Of a stretch of 23,282 nucleotides of DNA, positions 18,872 to 23,282 are shown piece after piece. The DNA is taken from the NCBI GenBank assembly GCA_026260175.1, contig JAKCWW010007425.1:1-23282 (forward strand). Reading direction: 5' to 3'. The translations under genes and the position numbers were made by a program. Source of the DNA: Reticulitermes lucifugus (taxonomy: Eukaryota > Arthropoda > Insecta > Blattodea > Rhinotermitidae). Numbering within the stretch: position 1 is the first letter of the stretch; every line of letters starts with the position of its first letter. The notes beneath the pieces are model-generated. The model saw nothing but the letters and a program-made list of their open reading frames with translations, did not search any database and was not told the DNA's origin.

Positions 18872-21079
18872 TTTTTGCCTTCTTTTCTTCTGTACTTTAC
18901 AGATTGTAAATGCTTATATTTAGTTTGAAGAAACGTAATTTTCTTTAGTTAGCACGATATTTTAGGAATGGTACTGGCAGGATGGGACATATTCATGCTG
19001 TTGCAGGCCTGTTATTTTAAGTTAAAAGACCTATAAAATTATACTGCATTCATCAAATCGTAAATGATAAAATAAACTGTTAAGTCTCTCCGCCTGTTTA
19101 TCCATTACCTCGATATATGTAAGAGAGTAATCGGTTCGTAAAAACGAAGGTGGAACCCTAACGTTACGTCATATTAAAAATGGAACACCTCAAGAGAAAT
19201 CTTTGAAATTACAGATATATAAGTACAATAACCCTGAAAGAACGAATCTCACGAGTGTCAGAACTCGGCGTTGTGGAAGAAATATGGAGTTATGTCTCTA
19301 GGAGTATTGAAAAGCTACAGTTGCTTCTGAGCCGATCGGTACATAAATACCGTCGAAGAAAACTGTGTTCTTTTTCTTTTAGAAAGTAAACAATTTAAAA
19401 ACATAAGCCCGATTAATCCCTAACAAAGGAAAAGTAAGATAATGAATTGAAAAAATGTTCAGTCTGACATGACCAACTAGAAGAACAGACTTCCAAATTT
19501 ATTTAAATACCGCGAAAATGTGAACAGCCATTTTACATGAAAAAGGCGAGTAACTTGCAGTCCCCTATCTTGTATTGATAAATAAAATAAAAGCAATATT
19601 TTAACATAACTGTCAATAGTTCAGTATTGTACTTACTGCGGTGAAGGTAACAGAACATATTTAAAACTTCAGACGAAAAGCTGGGTTACTTTATCGTATA
19701 TTCAACGTTGGTAATACTGTCAAAAATGAGTTTTTGTGTTCCATGGACACAGACGACTTGTCTGATGATTCCCAGTAGTGGGTGGTCTTAAAGTTCTGAC
19801 ACAATTAAGAGAAAAAAATTTGTGTCTGAAACGAGTCTTTTACCCTTCTGATGGCATTCAGCTTTGTTTCCAAAAGTGGTCTTTGTTCATACCTGTTGTC
19901 CTATAAAGACTTAAAATGTTTAGAAACGTCGGAACTCTTCCTTAACTGTCTGCGACATGCTGTAGAAATTCTGCTGACAAAAGAATCAAATTACTTGGGA
20001 ACAAGATTTAAAAACAGAGATAAGGGAAGAGACTGAATGACTCAACGAAAGAGAAAACCAATGAAAGACGGTAGAATTTCAATTTCACGGATCGAAATAG
20101 TGCAGCAAACCAATTATCGGCGTTTAGACGAGAATCTGTGTTACAAACCGAGGTAATTCCAGGGATATTCATGATGCCACTGAAACCCGCTCGGCTATAC
20201 AGCCTGAGATACCTAAGTGTTATTCAATAAGCCATGCAGTGTTACCGGCAGTAAATAGTCATAACAAAGAAACAACCGCTGTATGGTTTGTCGTACTCCC
20301 CCTTACTTTTATAAATTACTTGCAGTGACGTAACTTTAATTTCATCATTCCATGTTAAAAGTAAATCAGTCAGTCGCTCAGAAAGTTACTTAGTCGCAGA
20401 GCTCTCACACCCACCCCCAACCCGCACACACGGACATGATATAATCCTTCCTCTCTTTATTGTATATAGGTATACCAAACTGTGTATCTTTGGATGTGAG
20501 CCACTGTCTGATTACAGTCACATGCGCTAGTTTAGATTAACTTCTTCATCCCTGTGATACCTGTAATTATCCACTGACTTTCGAAGAAACACCTCGGCAC
20601 ATGGATTATAGTATAATAAATACTATGAGTGAAGGAATATTGCGCCAGTCTTTAATTTATCCTTTCCTCTTGTTGTGACGTGCAGAAACTCTGGAAATTA
20701 TTTCATAACTGAACTTGTAATCCAATATTGAGTCATGAAAATATTCAGGTTAGGCTTTCGGCAGGGAGAGTGAGAAGAATAACTGAAAGGTATATTTAAC
20801 TGTTTAAGATATGAGAGCGAGGGATAGGTAAGAAATAATAGAAGTGTAGGTAAATGGTGTAGTCGTGGAAGAAGTAAGGGAGAATTTATTCGGCGGGAAG
20901 GAAAAGAAGGAGCACCACTTTTTTTAAAGTTTCCCAGTCTTTGTCCGCTCGTCCTTCTAATGGTAATAACAAGAAAATGAAGAAGCTAGAATGGTGAAAG
21001 TAGTGTCTTGAAATTTCTTATTTGTTGGTTAATGCTGAAGTGCCAAACTTGGATAAAAATTGGGGCTTAAACTTGCATT
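18872..21079. other. Long stretch without a recognisable gene
   Basis: Open frames do not exceed about 61 codons (19851-20036, plus). A C/CA-rich patch lies at 20404-20434 and a purine-rich patch at about 20870-20915. No RNA gene or named transposon seen. Confidence 0.55.
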
Positions 21080-21285
21080 GAAATGGCCGGTTGCAAGACC
21101 TTCCAGATTGCTACCGACTTGTAAACAGCAGTCCGGCAAAAAGAGAGAGAAAGATTGACGTAAATCCCCTAACCTTTCCCAGACGTCTGTTGCCTCTTTG
21201 TCAATAATTTAAATTACATGTCATGTACAGAGCACCGATAATTTGAAGTGAGGGACCGGAGACTAACCGCCTGAGCCATGGCACT
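21080..21285 (-). mobile_element. Candidate decayed tRNA-derived SINE
   Basis: On the minus strand TGGCTCAGGCGG (complement of 21267-21278) resembles the A box of the Pol III internal promoter as found in tRNA-derived SINE heads. About 20 bases later TTCAAATTATCGGTGC (complement of 21232-21247) resembles a B box and T-arm of the TTCGAATCCCGGTGC type with substitutions and one insertion. The A-to-B spacing is shorter than in a tRNA, suggesting loss of the anticodon arm. The tail to about 21080 is GC-richer than its surroundings, but its end is not marked by poly(A) or a clear target-site duplication. Confidence 0.4.
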
Positions 21286-21344
21286 GCTAACTCTTCAGCC
21301 AAAGCGTATTTTAAAATACTGTTAATTCAGATTATTGAATATTC

Positions 21345-21475
21345 TGTTCGGCATACTGCTAGTACCTCAGTGTGACAGACCTAGTTTCATACCCATACAA
21401 AAACTACAAGTAAACTTACTTATTTGAACAATTTAATCTTATTTATTTTCTTTACTTACATTTTTACAGGGAATA
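21345..21475 (-). mobile_element. LINE fragment E (RT thumb piece)
   Basis: The minus-strand frame reads FLYGYETRSVTLRY near 21365-21405, corresponding to the LYGC piece of fragment A and the GCETW-type motif of the RT thumb. The plus-strand DNA GTGACAGACC followed by CATACAAAAAC (21371-21403) aligns with GTGACAGACC and CCGTACAAAAAA of fragment A (6588-6630). The piece is short, both flanks are lost, and it is probably a remnant of a longer decayed copy. Confidence 0.55.
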
Positions 21476-23230
21476 AGTCCAAGTTCAAGGACCCTTATAT
21501 CGTTTCGTGACTTTGTTTTTAAGGCGAAGGATTGTGAGCCCCACGCAACTCCTAAGGTACAGGATCATCCCTTTTTGGCTGTCCGCGATTACACCTACTT
21601 TATCCTGCGGACAAGTTCTTTATAAGACGTTGTTTAGACGTAACGAGTATCAGATAGCAAAGTAGATCAATTAATTCGCTGTGATTTCAATTATTGTTCA
21701 GGATTTTTTATGGTCGACTGAACGAATTTTTCAAGTTTAATGACTAGGTCGGGCCTGCAGTTTAGCATGGCAGTAGAACAGTAACGTGAAAAAATGTCAC
21801 TAGCTCTTTGCTTACGTTTTGTCGTCTGTATTGTGTTAAAGGGGAAGAAATATTTAATTTTTAGAGTGATACGAGTAATTATTTAAAATTAAAATTATGA
21901 TGCATAATTTTTTCCGAGTATTGTGAAAGAGTACGCATATAAAGAGACTAAAACCAAAATGATATGCTGCTTTAACCAGATTTATATATTTATTTCTGGC
22001 TTAAGTTTACTTTTCTTTTGTCTACTTTCTTCCAGCAAAAGTGTTCTTGCAGAAGAAACAATACACCACTCTGTGCCTTGTATATCACTGGCGGAGTCGA
22101 CTGAATTTCCGTTCAAACGGACTACGGTATAATGTACCGAGAAAAGCAAAAGGAAGGAATACGTTCAAAGAAATATCACATAAGAAGTCTAAATATACCT
22201 GACTCATGACACGTCCATTTGTTGTCCGACTGTACACGAGCAACTTACAGTCCGACACAAAACACGTCTTAATTGATTTTTTATATCATTTTACCCCGCT
22301 GCCTGCCGACACCGACAGTTCACGTTCCAGTGATTGGAAACATTCCTGTATGTCCAAATCTAATCTGTCTCTGTCTTTATCGAGTATTGTTATGCTGTTT
22401 ACAAACCCAGATCAAGCATGAAATAATACATCTGAGTAGTAATGACCGGTAGCTAAAGGCATATCCGAAATGTCTGTGTAAATGTTTGGTTCTAACAACG
22501 AACCGGTTCAGTCTTTGTTTTATGTGGGGCAGATGTTTATAATTTATTTTGTTCTTTGTTCGAGTGTGACGCTGAACCTCGTATGCCTACCTGCATAATG
22601 TAAACTTCGTAGTTATAAGTTTTTCCTGTGAACAGCTATGAGGCAATTGGTAGTCTATGTAATGCAGGAAATCCTTTCACATCAAGTAATTTGAGACAGG
22701 ATGTTAAAGAAAATATGCGCCAATGGTGGAATGGTTTTGTATCACTTAGTAACCAGTACAGGATTAAATTGTTATATATAATGAGGCTTCTAGATTCTAT
22801 TCCATAAACATTGTTTAGAACGATCGCGTTCTACAGGTACATTTAATGTTAAATTATGTCTCAGCTGTGGTAAGCAAGTGGTTTGTTTGTTCATATATTC
22901 CCTGTTAGGCGGCTGCGTGTAGTCGTTTACAAGTTGACATAACAAGGTGCTGCAGAACTGCCTCAAGTTCCAGTAATAGTTTAATCTAATTAGCATGTAA
23001 ATGGTATGGCTGATCGCCTTTGTTCATACTTTGTAATAGCTATAAGCCTGTTTATTACTGACATCGTCCTAACGAGGAGGACATGTCAGGACTTACACAT
23101 AATTTTAATTGTATAAAATGGGAAGCAGTACCAACACAATTTATTTCTGGGCGAGTGAAATAAATAATGTAATAACGATTTCTGGAGATAATTCATGGCT
23201 ATTACTGCCTTAATTGTACTTATAAAGCAA
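21476..23230. other. Unassigned stretch with only weak small frames
   Basis: AT-rich, with no recognised transposon or RNA gene. A 71-codon ATG-started frame at 22206-22421 (plus) is serine-rich near its end and unrecognised. A 68-codon minus-strand frame at 22790-22996 is also unrecognised. The signal-peptide-like frame at 21959-22132 is listed separately. Confidence 0.5.
21959..22132 (+). CDS. Possible small secreted peptide frame (57 aa), unproven
   Basis: The ATG at 21959 lies in a CCAAAATG context, which agrees with insect start-site preference. It opens a 57-residue frame. Residues 8-25 are strongly hydrophobic (IYIFISGLSLLFFCLL core) and are followed by SVLAEE, a plausible signal-peptidase site after Ala. 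The mature part would be about 25 residues with one cysteine and a C-terminal KRTTV. The frame can be extended upstream only with a non-ATG start. There is no recognised family, no TATA or poly(A) context that I can defend, and hydrophobic frames are common by chance in T-rich DNA. Confidence 0.15.
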   Translation: MICCFNQIYIFISGLSLLFFCLLSSSKSVLAEETIHHSVPCISLAESTEFPFKRTTV

Positions 23231-23240
23231 TCCCATTACA

Positions 23241-23282
23241 GGCCTGGACAGGCCCTTAGGGTTCCAGGAGGTTGAGGCTCCC
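23241..23282. other. GC-rich block cut by the window edge
   Basis: The last 42 bases are clearly richer in G+C than the preceding kilobase. They begin with GGCCTGGACAGGCC, a 14-bp perfect palindrome. This may be the edge of another repeat continuing beyond the window; the part visible is too short to identify. Confidence 0.4.

Overview
The window looks like AT-rich nuclear DNA from an arthropod, most likely an insect. Lineage clues are the dispersed transposable-element families: a non-LTR retrotransposon whose C-terminal tail carries a GHVARMGE-like motif and a basic GRPRRRWED-like motif, and a dispersed coding-like repeat reading G(D/E)WS.SRPG..TPG. I associate both with large insect genomes such as cockroaches, termites or stick insects. 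That placement is inference from memory, not a search result. I see no complete host protein-coding gene, no tRNA or rRNA gene, no CRISPR array and no bacterial-type operon. The longest open frames are about 100 to 137 codons and most look like chance or transposon remnants.

Layout: 1-1.8 kb is unannotatable AT-rich DNA. At 1.93-2.2 kb is a minus-strand copy of the dispersed coding-like repeat, followed by a GTGAC tandem tract, a CATA microsatellite and a perfect 71-bp palindrome (2787-2857). From 2.86 to 6.15 kb I find nothing convincing. From 6.15 to 8.44 kb is a transposon-dense block: a long decayed LINE fragment (minus), a GC-rich exon-like island, a plus-strand copy of the dispersed repeat, and a second LINE 3' end (minus). 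An RT fragment of another LINE family lies on the plus strand at 10.46-10.90 kb. At 13.48-13.57 kb is a second large palindrome, whose right arm and flank can fold as a hammerhead-ribozyme-like motif. Further minus-strand fragments of the first LINE lie at 14.5-15.2, 17.4-17.6 and 21.3-21.5 kb. A probable 243-bp non-autonomous hAT-like element is at 18.63-18.87 kb and a decayed tRNA-derived SINE candidate at 21.1-21.3 kb.

The window therefore reads as an intergenic or intronic graveyard of old mobile elements. Five fragments of one LINE family all lie in the same orientation, and two keep short AACT-unit tracts at the same 3' edge. The observations most worth checking are the hammerhead-like fold in the palindrome, the shared design of the two big palindromes, and two exon-like stretches (7253-7567 and 15584-15997) that sit beside good splice-site sequences but lack any recognised homologue.
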